Positions 42,830 through 50,630 of a stretch of 64,000 bases of DNA are shown here, one piece after another. Position numbers and translations under genes: made by a program. The stretch's first letter is position 1, and the number at the start of each line of letters is the position of its first letter. Origin of the DNA: Rubripirellula obstinata (lineage in GTDB: Bacteria > Planctomycetota > Planctomycetia > Pirellulales > Pirellulaceae); contig NZ_LWSK01000014.1 of assembly GCF_001642955.1 (NCBI RefSeq), forward strand, positions 1-64,000. The letters run 5' to 3'. A model generated the notes under the pieces. It ran no database searches. It saw nothing but the letters and a program-made list of their open reading frames with translations, and was not told the DNA's origin.

Positions 42830-43219
42830 ATGAAGCTTGGATACATTATTTTGTACGTGCCCAATGTCGAAGAAGCGGTCGCGTTTTATGAAACCGCCTT
42901 TGGATTAGAATGTCGTTTCTTCCACGAGAGCGGCGATTACGCTGAGATGAAAACCGGCGAAACGGCGTTGGCGTTTGCCTCCGAAGAACTGGCGGATTCG
43001 CACTTTTTCGCATACCGTAAGACAACCGCCGACCAGGATGCCCCTAGTGTCGAGGTCGCGTTCGTTACCGACGACGTGCAAGCCGGATTCGATAAAGCGG
43101 TTGCTGCGGGAGCGTTCTCTGCAAAGCCGCCGACAACGCAGCCGTGGGGCCAGGTTGTCTGCTACGTTCGGGACGTCAATGGATACCTTGTCGAAATTTG
43201 CTCACCAGTGGGTGGATGA
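42830..43219 (+). CDS. VOC/glyoxalase-fold protein
   Basis: 129 residues in two beta-alpha-beta-beta-beta modules: LGYIILYVPNVEEAVAFYET and VEVAFVTDDVQAGFDKAVAAG, with terminal DVNGYLVEICSPVG (Glu in the last metal-ligand position). The first module's ligand position, often His, is Tyr or Ile here. VOC proteins include lyases, dioxygenases and antibiotic-resistance binders; function is open. Stands alone. Confidence 0.8.
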   Translation: MKLGYIILYVPNVEEAVAFYETAFGLECRFFHESGDYAEMKTGETALAFASEELADSHFFAYRKTTADQDAPSVEVAFVTDDVQAGFDKAVAAGAFSAKPPTTQPWGQVVCYVRDVNGYLVEICSPVGG

Positions 43220-43299
43220 TTCTCGCTCATTGACATCCATTGAGAATATCCCGAGTTCGACAATCCCCTATGTACTCCGATCGTTGTTTCCCAGCCTCC

Positions 43300-43578
43300 A
43301 TGTCCGATTCCAAAAACAACGAACTGACTCGAGGCGAGATCGACCGCATCATCATGATGGCGTGGGAGGACCGGACAAGCTTCGACGCGATCCGAACCCA
43401 GTTCGGCCTTTCACCCGGCGACGTCATCAAGCTGATGCGATCGGAAATGACCGCGAACTCATTCAAAATGTGGCGAAAGAGAACGCACGGGCGAACCACC
43501 AAGCACGAAGCGAAGTTTGCCGAGACCGACGCCGGCGACGAGCCGCGTCGTTTCCGAGCGAAATCGCAACGAGGTTGA
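43300..43578 (+). CDS. DUF2805 (TIGR03643) family protein
   Basis: About 92 residues from the ATG at 43300. The helix-turn-helix-like core reads IDRIIMMAWEDRTSFDAIRT then LSPGDVIKLMRSEM and SFKMWRKRTHGRTTKH, the recognisable TIGR03643 pattern. Family function is unknown; the basic C-terminus suggests nucleic-acid contact. The longer frame from 43240 lacks conservation. A hairpin repeat follows the stop directly. Confidence 0.78.
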   Translation: MSDSKNNELTRGEIDRIIMMAWEDRTSFDAIRTQFGLSPGDVIKLMRSEMTANSFKMWRKRTHGRTTKHEAKFAETDAGDEPRRFRAKSQRG

Positions 43579-43647
43579 ACCACAGAGTCACAGAGGGGCA
43601 CAGAGTCCTTGATGAATCTTCTCTGTGTTCCTCCGTGTCTCCGTGGT
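43579..43647. repeat. ACCACAGAGTCACAGAGG hairpin
   Basis: ACCACAGAGTCACAGAGG and CCTCCGTGTCTCCGTGGTT are imperfect complements with inner CACAGAG/CTCTGTG. It lies between convergent genes and can terminate both. The stop codon of the minus-strand gene is at its edge. Confidence 0.75.
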
Positions 43648-44243
43648 TAATTCGATCCCCCGCACTCGCTCATGAACTGGTCCAAAAACGTTCGCATGAA
43701 CGCTTCGCGATCCTCCGCCATCCGTCGTCCCGCGTCCGTGTTCATCAAAGACTTCAGTTTGAAAAGCTTTTCGTAAAAGTGGCCAACGCCGGTTTTCGCG
43801 TCGCCCGCATCGGCAAGATAGAACGGCTGGTCAAATGCTGCACCATACTCGATCGTCCGCACGATCCCGATCGCTCCGAGTGCATCGAGCCGATCCGCGT
43901 CCTGCACGACTTGGCCTTCCAGCGATAGAGGTTTTGCCGATTTCCCTTTGCGAAACGAAATGTTGTCAACGATGTGAGCAACGTGCTCGATCAAGTCAAC
44001 GCCTGCACCAAGACTACCCAAAATCTCGAGAGCGAACTCGGCGCTCCGTTCCACACCGTCATGGAATTTTGCGTCACCCACATCGTGCAACAAAGCCGAC
44101 AGTTCGATCGTTTCCAAATCGCCGCCGACTTCGGATTGAATCGCCCGAGCCGATGCCAACACTCGCAGCACATGATCCATCCCATGCCCGGCGGCCTGGC
44201 CGTCCATGCGTTGCCGCACGATTGCTTCGACTTGCTCAATCAT
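43647..44243 (-). CDS. HD-domain metal-dependent phosphohydrolase
   Basis: 198 residues. The HD superfamily ligands are GHGMDHVLRVL (His), LLHDVGDAKF (His-Asp) and QDADRLDALGAIG (Asp). The family of YedJ/small HD phosphohydrolases fits. Substrate, probably a nucleotide or other phosphate ester, is unknown. ATG at 44243. Confidence 0.85.
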   Translation of the reverse strand: MIEQVEAIVRQRMDGQAAGHGMDHVLRVLASARAIQSEVGGDLETIELSALLHDVGDAKFHDGVERSAEFALEILGSLGAGVDLIEHVAHIVDNISFRKGKSAKPLSLEGQVVQDADRLDALGAIGIVRTIEYGAAFDQPFYLADAGDAKTGVGHFYEKLFKLKSLMNTDAGRRMAEDREAFMRTFLDQFMSECGGSN

Positions 44244-44260
44244 TGAGTTCTCTTTTGTTG

Positions 44261-44316
44261 GTAGTGGATCTTGTTAAAGATCCTGGACTGGAAGGATCTT
44301 TGACAAGATCCACTAC
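44261..44316. repeat. GTAGTGGATCTTGTTAAAGA hairpin
   Basis: Arms of 22 nt: GTAGTGGATCTTGTTAAAGA plus TCC, and GGATCTTTGACAAGATCCAC plus TAC. A nearly identical copy lies at 63178-63233, almost 19 kb away. It precedes the toxin-antitoxin promoter region. Confidence 0.9.
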
Positions 44317-44343
44317 ACCACTTGCCTCCTGAATACTGCGTGC

Positions 44344-44354
44344 GTACAATGTAC
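44344..44354. promoter_or_regulatory. Candidate TacA operator palindrome
   Basis: GTACAATGTAC, a perfect inverted repeat around one A, located 33 nt upstream of the antitoxin ATG. TacA/DUF1778 antitoxins with RHH folds bind such palindromes for autoregulation. Inference from position. Confidence 0.45.
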
Positions 44355-44386
44355 TCACATTCGCATCTTCAGCTCAGAGGCTCAAA

Positions 44387-44668
44387 ATGTCAAGCGTCAG
44401 CGATAGCAAACCCACACGACTGAACATTCGCGTCAGTGAACACCAGAAAGACGTGATTTCCCGCGCCGCGATTGCTACAGGCGCGACCGTGAGCAGTTTT
44501 GTGCTTGAGAAAGCGTACGCGGAGGCTCAAGCGATCCTTGCCGACCAAAGCCAGTTTGGTTTGGACGAGAAGCAATGGAAGAAGCTCTGTAAGGCACTCG
44601 ATGCACCGCCCCGAAAGATTCCTGAGATGAGGAAACTGCTTTTGGAGTCGGGCGTTTTCGATGACTGA
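44387..44668 (+). CDS. DUF1778 (TacA-like) antitoxin
   Basis: 93 residues. N-terminal ribbon-helix-helix: RLNIRVSEHQKDVISRAAIA then TVSSFVLEKAYAEA, and a C-terminal arm (QWKKLCKALDAPPRKIPEMR) that neutralises the cognate toxin. It overlaps the GNAT gene by 8 nt, the usual order of tacAT modules. It should repress its own promoter with the toxin. Confidence 0.9.
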   Translation: MSSVSDSKPTRLNIRVSEHQKDVISRAAIATGATVSSFVLEKAYAEAQAILADQSQFGLDEKQWKKLCKALDAPPRKIPEMRKLLLESGVFDD

Positions 44669-45167
44669 ACCGAAACCCGAAGCTCCGGTCCCGTTACAGA
44701 AATCACACCGGCTCGACGGCTTTGATTGTGGCGATGCTTCACTGAATGAGTACTTGGTGCGATTCGCGAGAACGAACCATCAATCAGGTTCAGCGCGAAC
44801 ATACGTTGCCTGCCGTGGAAAAAGAGTCGTCGGCTTCTACTCGCTCGCCTTCGGCAGTGTCGAAGTCAGAACCGCCACCACGCGAGTCGCCAAGGGACTG
44901 CCGCAGCACCCGATCCCGATCATGCTGCTAGCGCGACTCGCCGTTGACGTATCCGAACAAGGAAACGGAATAGGTAAAGGTTTACTCAAGGACGCAGTCC
45001 TAAGAACCTTGCAAGCGTCGGAGATCGGCGGATTGCGGGCGATGTTGGTTCATGCGAAGGACAAGCAAGCCCAAGCCTTCTACAGGAAGTTCAATTTTGA
45101 ATCGTCGCCCACGAACGATCTTCATCTAATGATGTTGCTCAAGGACATCCGCAAATCCATTTCGTAG
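44661..45167 (+). CDS. GNAT-family toxin (TacT-like)
   Basis: 168 residues. GNAT fold with FDCGDASLNEYLVRFARTNH at the N-terminus, the strand RLAVDVSEQGNGIGKGLLKDA containing the acetyl-CoA loop QGNGIG, and AFYRKFNFESS at the C-terminus. TacT toxins acetylate the amino group of charged tRNAs and block translation. Antitoxin directly upstream. Confidence 0.9.
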   Translation: MTEPKPEAPVPLQKSHRLDGFDCGDASLNEYLVRFARTNHQSGSARTYVACRGKRVVGFYSLAFGSVEVRTATTRVAKGLPQHPIPIMLLARLAVDVSEQGNGIGKGLLKDAVLRTLQASEIGGLRAMLVHAKDKQAQAFYRKFNFESSPTNDLHLMMLLKDIRKSIS

Positions 45168-45189
45168 CGTCGGTCATACAGCGATCCAC

Positions 45190-45286
45190 TACCTCTGTGT
45201 ATTCAGCCACGGATTCTCACGGATCAAACACGGATTGAGTGAACCGCGTCCGTATCCGTAAAGATCCGTGTCCATCCGTGGCTTAC
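45190..45286. repeat. AGCCACGGATTCTCACGGATC hairpin-like repeat
   Basis: AGCCACGGATTCTCACGGAT and GATCCGTGTCCATCCGTGGC are near complements, with inner ACACGGATTG and CGTATCCGT. A related stretch with CACGGATTCGCACGGATTCC is at 47203-47232. Confidence 0.7.
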
Positions 45287-45319
45287 CCATCGGACCACCA
45301 CTACGCCAACTTTCACACC

Positions 45320-46057
45320 TCACACTTCAAACTTCCCCCTCATCCATTTCGTTCGTTCTTCCCGTGACAACTTTTCGATTGAGTAGCGAAGCATCGTTCG
45401 GGGCATCGTCTTGGCGTGCTTCTTCAAGAAGGCTTCCAGTCGAGCCTGATCGCGCTTGCCCATTTCGCGAAGCATCCATCCGATCGCCTTGTTCATCAGA
45501 TCGTGTCCGTCGTCCATCAAACGCTCGGCAAGTTCGATGATCTCTTCAAACTCGTCGTTCTTGATCAGCAAGAAAGTCGCCAACACCGCCACGCGCCGCT
45601 CCCACAACACTTCGCTCGCAGCCAACCGATCGAGAACGCCGCGTTCATCGTAGTTTTCAATCAGCCAAGCCCCCAGAATCTTCGGTGCCGTCGTGTCAAC
45701 GATGTCCCAATTGTTCACCGCGTCGAGGTTCGCCAAGTAGAACTCCACAATGTCACGACACTCAAAATCACGATGAGGATTCTTCGGCTTTGCCGCCCGC
45801 TCGTACTGACCAACCAGGATCAGCATTCCCGTCAGCCGACACTCATGCCAAGGCGAAGCAAACAGTTTTACAAGCTCATCCCGCGACAAATCACGAAACT
45901 GCTGAGCCACCTTCCGCTGGTTCGGCACCACGCATCCCAAGAACCGATCACCCTCGCCGTACCCACCCGGCACTGCCTGAAAGAACCCAGGCAAAAACGC
46001 AGCCTTGTCTTCGCGAGCCACCTCACGAAGCGTCGAAAGAACCTGCTTCGCCGTCAT
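45320..46057 (-). CDS. AlkD-like DNA alkylation repair protein
   Basis: 245 residues, alpha-helical HEAT-like repeats. The conserved stretch LDAVNNWDIVDTTAPKILG with Trp/Asp and LMNKAIGWMLREMGKRDQ are AlkD signatures. AlkD is a DNA glycosylase that removes bulky and cationic 3- and 7-alkylpurines without base flipping. It overlaps by four nt (ATGA) with the UVR-motif gene upstream, so the two are coupled. ATG at 46057. Confidence 0.88.
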   Translation of the reverse strand: MTAKQVLSTLREVAREDKAAFLPGFFQAVPGGYGEGDRFLGCVVPNQRKVAQQFRDLSRDELVKLFASPWHECRLTGMLILVGQYERAAKPKNPHRDFECRDIVEFYLANLDAVNNWDIVDTTAPKILGAWLIENYDERGVLDRLAASEVLWERRVAVLATFLLIKNDEFEEIIELAERLMDDGHDLMNKAIGWMLREMGKRDQARLEAFLKKHAKTMPRTMLRYSIEKLSREERTKWMRGKFEV

Positions 46058-46473
46058 GGTTGTTGATCTTGAATACGCGACTTCAGTATGGCGGCACGTT
46101 CGAAGTCTTCTGCCTCGATCGCCTTACGGATTTCATAGTCAAGCATTTCTTTACTGTCGGTCGCTGTAACCAACGCCATCCGACGCGACTTAAAGGCCGC
46201 TAGATGCATTTGCAAGTTATGGTAGGCCGTCAGGGGAGTCATCGCGAAAGCCTCCAGCCCTTGTGGTATCTCAGGCATCTCAGGGTGCTTCGAAATATAG
46301 GCTTCTAACTTCTGAAGGTTTCTCGTGGCATCTGCTATAAATTCGTCCGCTTCCTCGATCGTATGAATCGTTGAAGCATGCTCGGCCGCAGAGCACGAGG
46401 CACACTTCGCCAGACCAACCAACATGCCAGCCGCAGGTTGACCACATTTTGAACACTTTGCGTTGCTTTCCAT
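46054..46473 (-). CDS. Zinc-finger protein with C-terminal UVR motif
   Basis: 139 residues. Two CxxC pairs at the N-terminus (CSKCGQPA; CASCSAA) could bind zinc. The C-terminus has a UVR motif, EIRKAIEAEDFERAAILKSR, as in UvrB, UvrC and McsA. This McsA-like architecture coupled to an AlkD glycosylase suggests a helper for DNA repair, or a protease adaptor. The first gene of the two-gene operon. Confidence 0.8.
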   Translation of the reverse strand: MESNAKCSKCGQPAAGMLVGLAKCASCSAAEHASTIHTIEEADEFIADATRNLQKLEAYISKHPEMPEIPQGLEAFAMTPLTAYHNLQMHLAAFKSRRMALVTATDSKEMLDYEIRKAIEAEDFERAAILKSRIQDQQP

Positions 46474-46795
46474 CGAACTTCATTGACTGACCGAGAGGGA
46501 TTAATCATAGAATGTTTGAGAACGCCGCTGAACGACACCTCGACAGTCGTTGGTTCTGCCAATTGGGCGTTTTGAGTCCCCGGCAATTGAAGTTTTAGCA
46601 GATGAATCCAGAGACCAGGACAGCGATGCTGAAGTTTGATTGTAATCGGTTCGATGCGTTCGGGTTCATTCCGCGCCGGTCCATGGAATGTTGCCCGAGG
46701 ATACGGTGGTACGTCTCGGCTGCCGTGCTGTTGATTATCAACGGGACCGGATACAATGAGTGCGATGCGTGGCGGACTAACAAGAGGACTTCGAT

Positions 46796-47119
46796 TTGAC
46801 CAGCGGAAACGAAAAATTGACGCGGATTTCTATTGACGACCTCGATGCGTTCGCTGATACGAAGCCCTTCGCTCCACAGCACGACTACGATGCCTATAAC
46901 GCTGTGATCGCGAAGACACTGCAAACGAAGACTGAGCCGTCGTTTGATGAAAAATTTCAGCGGTACGCGGATTACTACGACACATTAATGCAAACACGTC
47001 GGCAACTTGCGACTTGCACAGACGAAGCCCGCATCAAACAAAAGCGAAAAAAGATTCAGTTGCACACCCGACTGGTCCAAATCTATCGCACCTTAGATGA
47101 CGCACGCGATGGAGAGTAG
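46796..47119 (+). CDS. Hypothetical helical protein
   Basis: 107 residues, charged and mostly helical (YADYYDTLMQTRRQLATCT; IKQKRKKIQLHTRLVQIYR). No family recognised. The TTG start at 46796 overlaps an upstream spurious frame; no ribosome-binding site stands out except AAGAGGACTT. Codon pattern is consistent with coding. A 41-codon frame overlaps its end. Confidence 0.45.
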   Translation: MTSGNEKLTRISIDDLDAFADTKPFAPQHDYDAYNAVIAKTLQTKTEPSFDEKFQRYADYYDTLMQTRRQLATCTDEARIKQKRKKIQLHTRLVQIYRTLDDARDGE

Positions 47120-47234
47120 GTTCCAAGCCGTCATTCGCGAAATTGTCGAACAACTCGACTTGAACAAGATTCGGAACTGCCTTTGTGCCCGAGAGCTAAG
47201 CCACGAATCCACACGGATTCGCACGGATTCCTGA
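47109..47234 (+). pseudogene. Truncated small ORF overlapping the previous gene
   Basis: Starts MESRFQAVIREIVEQLDLNK and then enters a CACGGATTC repeat. The ATG lies inside the 3' end of the upstream frame, as in coupled genes. It looks like a fragment of a partner gene cut by repeat sequence. Confidence 0.35.
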
Positions 47235-47504
47235 AGCCGCAACAAGATCCGTAGCTGCTTCTTCCTGGTAGTGGACGAGGCAACGAGTCGCTGAATCGCT
47301 CTAGCGGGCAAGGCAATTCGCAGCAAACACCCATCATCCTGCCAAAATAGCGATAGTTCATTGAACAGTCGCCGCTACGCTCACGCCCAGACTCGCTTCC
47401 CAGTCTCCAATTCTTACTCTGAGATTGCCTTATTGCCTGTGGATTCGCAGACCTCGCTCTTGGTATCCTATTGCCTACCAGATGCCTTTGCGGGGAGATA
47501 ACGC
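47235..47504. other. Non-coding stretch before the HNH operon
   Basis: No gene seen. It probably holds the promoter of the four-gene operon; CGGGGAGATAACGC just before 47505 gives a good ribosome-binding site. Confidence 0.5.
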
Positions 47505-47753
47505 ATGTCAAACAAAACAGAACTTTTGCCAAACGTCAGCGTCGCTGGCTTGAAGGCGCTCGCCAGTGGGAAGCTTGCGCCGGAGGCTCAGTCGCAACTT
47601 ATCGAGCTACTGGCTCGAAACGCGGACGGCAAGTTATCTGAGCAGGAAACCAAACAACTTGATTCACTCATCGAGCAAATCGACGAACTCAATTTGTTGA
47701 AAGCTCGCGCTGAATTCACGCTGCGTCACCTACATGAAGTCGGCGACTCGTGA
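47505..47753 (+). CDS. Small helical protein upstream of HNH nuclease
   Basis: 82 residues, Leu/Glu/Lys-rich, with no cysteine or metal motif (LSEQETKQLDSLIEQIDEL; KARAEFTLRHLHEVG). It overlaps the HNH gene by four nt. Such a short partner could be an antitoxin or inhibitor. A decayed copy with an in-frame stop is at 49355-49598. Family unknown. Confidence 0.75.
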   Translation: MSNKTELLPNVSVAGLKALASGKLAPEAQSQLIELLARNADGKLSEQETKQLDSLIEQIDELNLLKARAEFTLRHLHEVGDS

Positions 47754-48163
47754 GTGAGTATGTCCCCGTCGATCTTCGGCGACGTGTAAGGGACGCCTTC
47801 TTCTCCCGCTGTGCCTACTGTCAAACCGACGAGGCTCTGACGGTTGCGATTTTTGAAATCGAGCACATCACCCCCGTCTCGCTCGATGGGCAGACAGAAT
47901 TCGACAACCTGTGCTTGGCCTGCTCATCTTACAGCCGTTTCAAGTCCAATCGGACGCACGGAACAACTGACGCTGGTTTAGAGTGTCGTCTTTTTTATCC
48001 ACAACAAGATTCGTGGCTAGAACACTTCGACTGGACGATCAACGGAACCGTGATTGTCGGCGTCACAGATGTTGGCATTCAAATCGCAGCCCGACGACGA
48101 AGCTGCTACAATTGGTTCGAGCGTCGAAGAGTTTCGGTTTGGGTTGACCAGGACAACGAATGA
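47750..48163 (+). CDS. HNH-type endonuclease
   Basis: 137 residues. Zinc pair CAYC and CLAC frame the HNH core IEHITPVSLDGQTEFDNLC (His in EHI, Asn in FDN) and the third His position is Ser/Asn (SYSRFKSNR). The C-terminal part resembles families in which HNH proteins follow a small partner gene. It would cut DNA. GTG start overlaps the stop of the 82-residue gene; overlap with the next gene is ATGA. Confidence 0.8.
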   Translation: MSEYVPVDLRRRVRDAFFSRCAYCQTDEALTVAIFEIEHITPVSLDGQTEFDNLCLACSSYSRFKSNRTHGTTDAGLECRLFYPQQDSWLEHFDWTINGTVIVGVTDVGIQIAARRRSCYNWFERRRVSVWVDQDNE

Positions 48164-48777
48164 ATCAGTTCGGAAGAATCGTGATGGGCTACCATGGATG
48201 CCCTGCTGACCGCCCAGAAGCTCTTGATTTCGTCCGGGGTCTCATAGCGGGAACGCATCGAGTCGAGGAATGGCGTCCAAGCAGCAACGAGTACGATTGG
48301 CTTGGCGGTGGCGTTTACTTTTGGGAATACGGTCCCAAGAGAGCAAGGCAGTGGGCTGGTGATGATGGAGAAGTTATCGGAGCGTTAATCCAACTGGGCA
48401 ATTGTTTCGACTTGACTGATCCTGGCTGTGAAAATTTGCTGCGAATCACTTACGAGAAAGTCGCGACGACGTATCAGAACCGCAATGCATCGCTTCCTAC
48501 CAATGAAGCGGCGGGCGGGTTTTCTCGGAAACTGGATCGCCTCATTTTGGATCAAGCGATGGATATCGCTGATGCGGCTGCAATCGACGGCAATCAGCCC
48601 GAGCTCGCTTTCCAGACCGTCAGGAGTGCGTTTGAAGAGGGTGAAGCCGCGTTTCCTGGATCGAAGTTGAGAACGAAAACACATATTCAGATAGCGGTCC
48701 GAGACTTGAGTTGTATACTGGGTGTATTCCGCCCGAACTTCCAAGAGGACCGGTTCGACACAAATGGAGCAAGTTGA
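48160..48777 (+). CDS. Possible ADP-ribosyltransferase-fold protein (DUF3990-like), candidate toxin
   Basis: 205 residues. The start MGYHGCPADRPEALDFVRGL with His in YHG and the WLGGGVYFWEYGPKRARQWA segment recall the H-Y-[EDQ] ADP-ribosyltransferase group and DUF3990. A family I remember from mobile islands has the same GYHG...WLG.G.YFWE pattern, function untested. The remaining glutamate could be in TYEKVATTY or EEGEAAF but I cannot place it. Overlaps genes on both sides, pointing to coordinated expression. Confidence 0.6.
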   Translation: MNQFGRIVMGYHGCPADRPEALDFVRGLIAGTHRVEEWRPSSNEYDWLGGGVYFWEYGPKRARQWAGDDGEVIGALIQLGNCFDLTDPGCENLLRITYEKVATTYQNRNASLPTNEAAGGFSRKLDRLILDQAMDIADAAAIDGNQPELAFQTVRSAFEEGEAAFPGSKLRTKTHIQIAVRDLSCILGVFRPNFQEDRFDTNGAS

Positions 48778-49220
48778 TGACCGAGAAAGATCTATACCAG
48801 CACCTTCATAAAGCGTTTGATGCGTTCGCCGCCAAACCGTCTGGTGAAGTGTTTCTCGACATGCAGCGAAGTGGGCTGATCGACGCAAGTGGTGAATTGC
48901 AGCAGTGGGATGCGTTCCTGGCGATCGTTGCAACCAACGCGACCGAATCGAACAAAGCGACCTACTTCCGATGCCGAAAGCCAACGCTCGGTCTGCCCGG
49001 AAGAGCGGAAATCGACATTTCACGCCAGTCCATGCTGCATTACCTATCCGAAGGCAAACGCATCATCACCGCTGTCGTCGACGATCAAACCGGCGCTCTT
49101 CGCGAAGGTGCAGAGGTTCATTGTATTGATGGCAAATTTCTGCGAACCGATGCGAACGAAATCAAGAGCGACAATCTCGGAAACTTGCCCACGTTTGTCG
49201 GAGTCAGAAATCGGATGTAG
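48777..49220 (+). CDS. Hypothetical protein, last gene of HNH operon
   Basis: 147 residues; ATG overlaps the preceding stop (TGATG). Soluble, with LPGRAEIDISRQSMLHYLSE and a C-terminal FVGVRNRM. It might be the antidote of the candidate ADP-ribosyltransferase (partner genes after toxins are common), but no family is recognised. Confidence 0.7.
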   Translation: MTEKDLYQHLHKAFDAFAAKPSGEVFLDMQRSGLIDASGELQQWDAFLAIVATNATESNKATYFRCRKPTLGLPGRAEIDISRQSMLHYLSEGKRIITAVVDDQTGALREGAEVHCIDGKFLRTDANEIKSDNLGNLPTFVGVRNRM

Positions 49221-49354
49221 CCGCTTGGCACGGTTCGTCGTTCGCGCTCACTGACTCGCAGAGGTCGACAAAGGCGTTTCGGTAGCCGATTTGCCATTTG
49301 AAAGTAGAAACGCAAAACTCGATCGCGCCGGGAAAATTAGTTGACCACGCTTCC

Positions 49355-49684
49355 GTCAGCGCCGCCGGCCTGAAGACGCTCGCCAGCGGAGAGCTTGCGC
49401 CGCAGGCTCAGTTGCAACTTAGCGAGCCACTGGCTCGAAACGCAGACGGCAAGCTATCCGAGTAGGAAAGCAAACAACTCGATTCACTCATCGAGCAAAT
49501 CGACGAATTGAATTTGTTGAAAGCTCGCGCTGAGTTCACGCTGCGTCACCAACACAATGCAAGCGACTCGCGAATGAGTAGGTCCCCGTCGATCTTCGCC
49601 AACTTTCAAACTTCACCCTTCACTCTTCAAACTTCCAATGGTGCCACCTTCCGCTGGTCCGGCACCACGCAACCAAGAAACCGT
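49355..49684 (+). pseudogene. Chimeric relic: copy of the 82-residue gene joined to alkD fragments
   Basis: 49355-49598 aligns with 47531-47774, including the overlap into the HNH start (GTCCCCGTCGATCTTCG), but has an in-frame TAG (GAGTAGGAAAGC against GAGCAGGAAACC). From 49599 it switches to CCAACTTTCAAACTTCAC, similar to 45306-45330, and then to GCCACCTTCCGCTGGTCCGG, similar to the alkD reverse strand at 45905-45950. So three source segments are joined. Confidence 0.7.
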
Positions 49685-49695
49685 TTGGAAACATG

Positions 49696-50322
49696 CTAAT
49701 GACAATGAGCCTTCGCGCGGCTCAACACTTCGCCCGATTCCGTTTTCAAGATCATTCCATACGGCTGCTTAACCCGTAGTCCTGGGTTCAGCGGCCACAT
49801 GGTTTTTTCGTCAACTCGGGCACCGGATTTCACAAGCTCAACACGTTCGACCTTTTTCGCTAGCAGAACGCTGCCTTTGACTCGCTCCACGGTCATCGCA
49901 AATATGTCTGTCATCAAGGTGTCGTTAAATCCAAAACGTGCTTGAAGACGATAGACGGACTTGACGAACCGCTCAAGATTCGCAAGTTTGATATCACCGT
50001 TGAATGCTGCTTTGCATTCGCTTGCAACCTGGGCGAGCAGCGTTTGCACGGTCAGATTGAGATCCGCTTCCTCCACTTTAGGGACGGTAGTGGTAAGAGA
50101 AAGGTATCGCCCTTGCGGGGACCATGATGGTTCCGCCAAGCTCAATATACTTCGCCGCAAGACACGAAGAACCTCGTTGTCCCAATCTTCTCGCTCGACC
50201 ACCAACGCCAATGTCTTTCGCCGGTGATTGCAGATGCGAATTAAACTGAGAATTGCGAGTGCCAAGAGTGAGTTCGTGATGCAGGCGAGTATGAGGAAGT
50301 TGATGACCATCTCTATTCGCAT
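49696..50322 (-). CDS. Membrane-anchored protein, last gene of vWA/GTPase/Hsp70-like operon
   Basis: 208 residues (ATG at 50322, one base of overlap with the upstream stop; a TTG at 50325 is an alternative). One N-terminal helix (about 5-28, VINFLILACITNSLLALAI) and a soluble domain with a long helical stretch (ECKAAFNGDIKLANLERF). No family recognised. Its conserved position next to the ATPase gene and the shared overlap pattern suggest it is a component of the same complex. Confidence 0.75.
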   Translation of the reverse strand: MRIEMVINFLILACITNSLLALAILSLIRICNHRRKTLALVVEREDWDNEVLRVLRRSILSLAEPSWSPQGRYLSLTTTVPKVEEADLNLTVQTLLAQVASECKAAFNGDIKLANLERFVKSVYRLQARFGFNDTLMTDIFAMTVERVKGSVLLAKKVERVELVKSGARVDEKTMWPLNPGLRVKQPYGMILKTESGEVLSRAKAHCH

Positions 50323-50630
50323 CAATTGTTCTGAGGACGAGGCGTCACGCGGTCGGAAAGATCACGAACCGACTTGTCGAGCGATTGTTCGTGAGCGCTG
50401 AGCCGCTGGAAGATCAGGTTAAGTGTCCCAGCGAGTTCTTCAGCCTGCGTGTTTCCCTGTCGCGTTGGTTCACTTGAATTCGCCAACTCGGCTTCGATCG
50501 CTCGAACTTTTTCTTGAATTTGCTTATCGCCACCCTGCTCGTTTAGCACTAGGAACAATGCGGCAGTACTAGACAATGTAGAGACTAATGCGAGCACTAA
50601 AATCAGGGTGAGTAGCCACTTGGTGTTCAT
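50322..50630 (-). CDS. Small membrane protein with periplasmic coiled coil
   Basis: 102 residues from the ATG at 50630, which overlaps the stop of the ATPase gene (ATGA). One helix (about 3-30, KWLLTLILVLALVSTLSSTA) then a charged helical tail with heptad-like spacing (IQEKVRAIEAELANS; HEQSLDKSVRDLSDRV). A short spacer or anchor component. Confidence 0.75.
   Translation of the reverse strand: MNTKWLLTLILVLALVSTLSSTAALFLVLNEQGGDKQIQEKVRAIEAELANSSEPTRQGNTQAEELAGTLNLIFQRLSAHEQSLDKSVRDLSDRVTPRPQNN

Noticed and set aside
42975-43928. 317-codon plus-strand frame
   Set aside because: Runs through the VOC gene, the DUF2805 gene and antisense of the HD gene; no family features.
45416-46066. 216-codon plus-strand frame
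   Set aside because: Antisense of the AlkD-like gene.
46602-46799. 65-codon plus frame and overlapping 109-codon minus frame
   Set aside because: Neither has a family, a good start or a natural-looking composition; only the following 107-codon frame looks coding.
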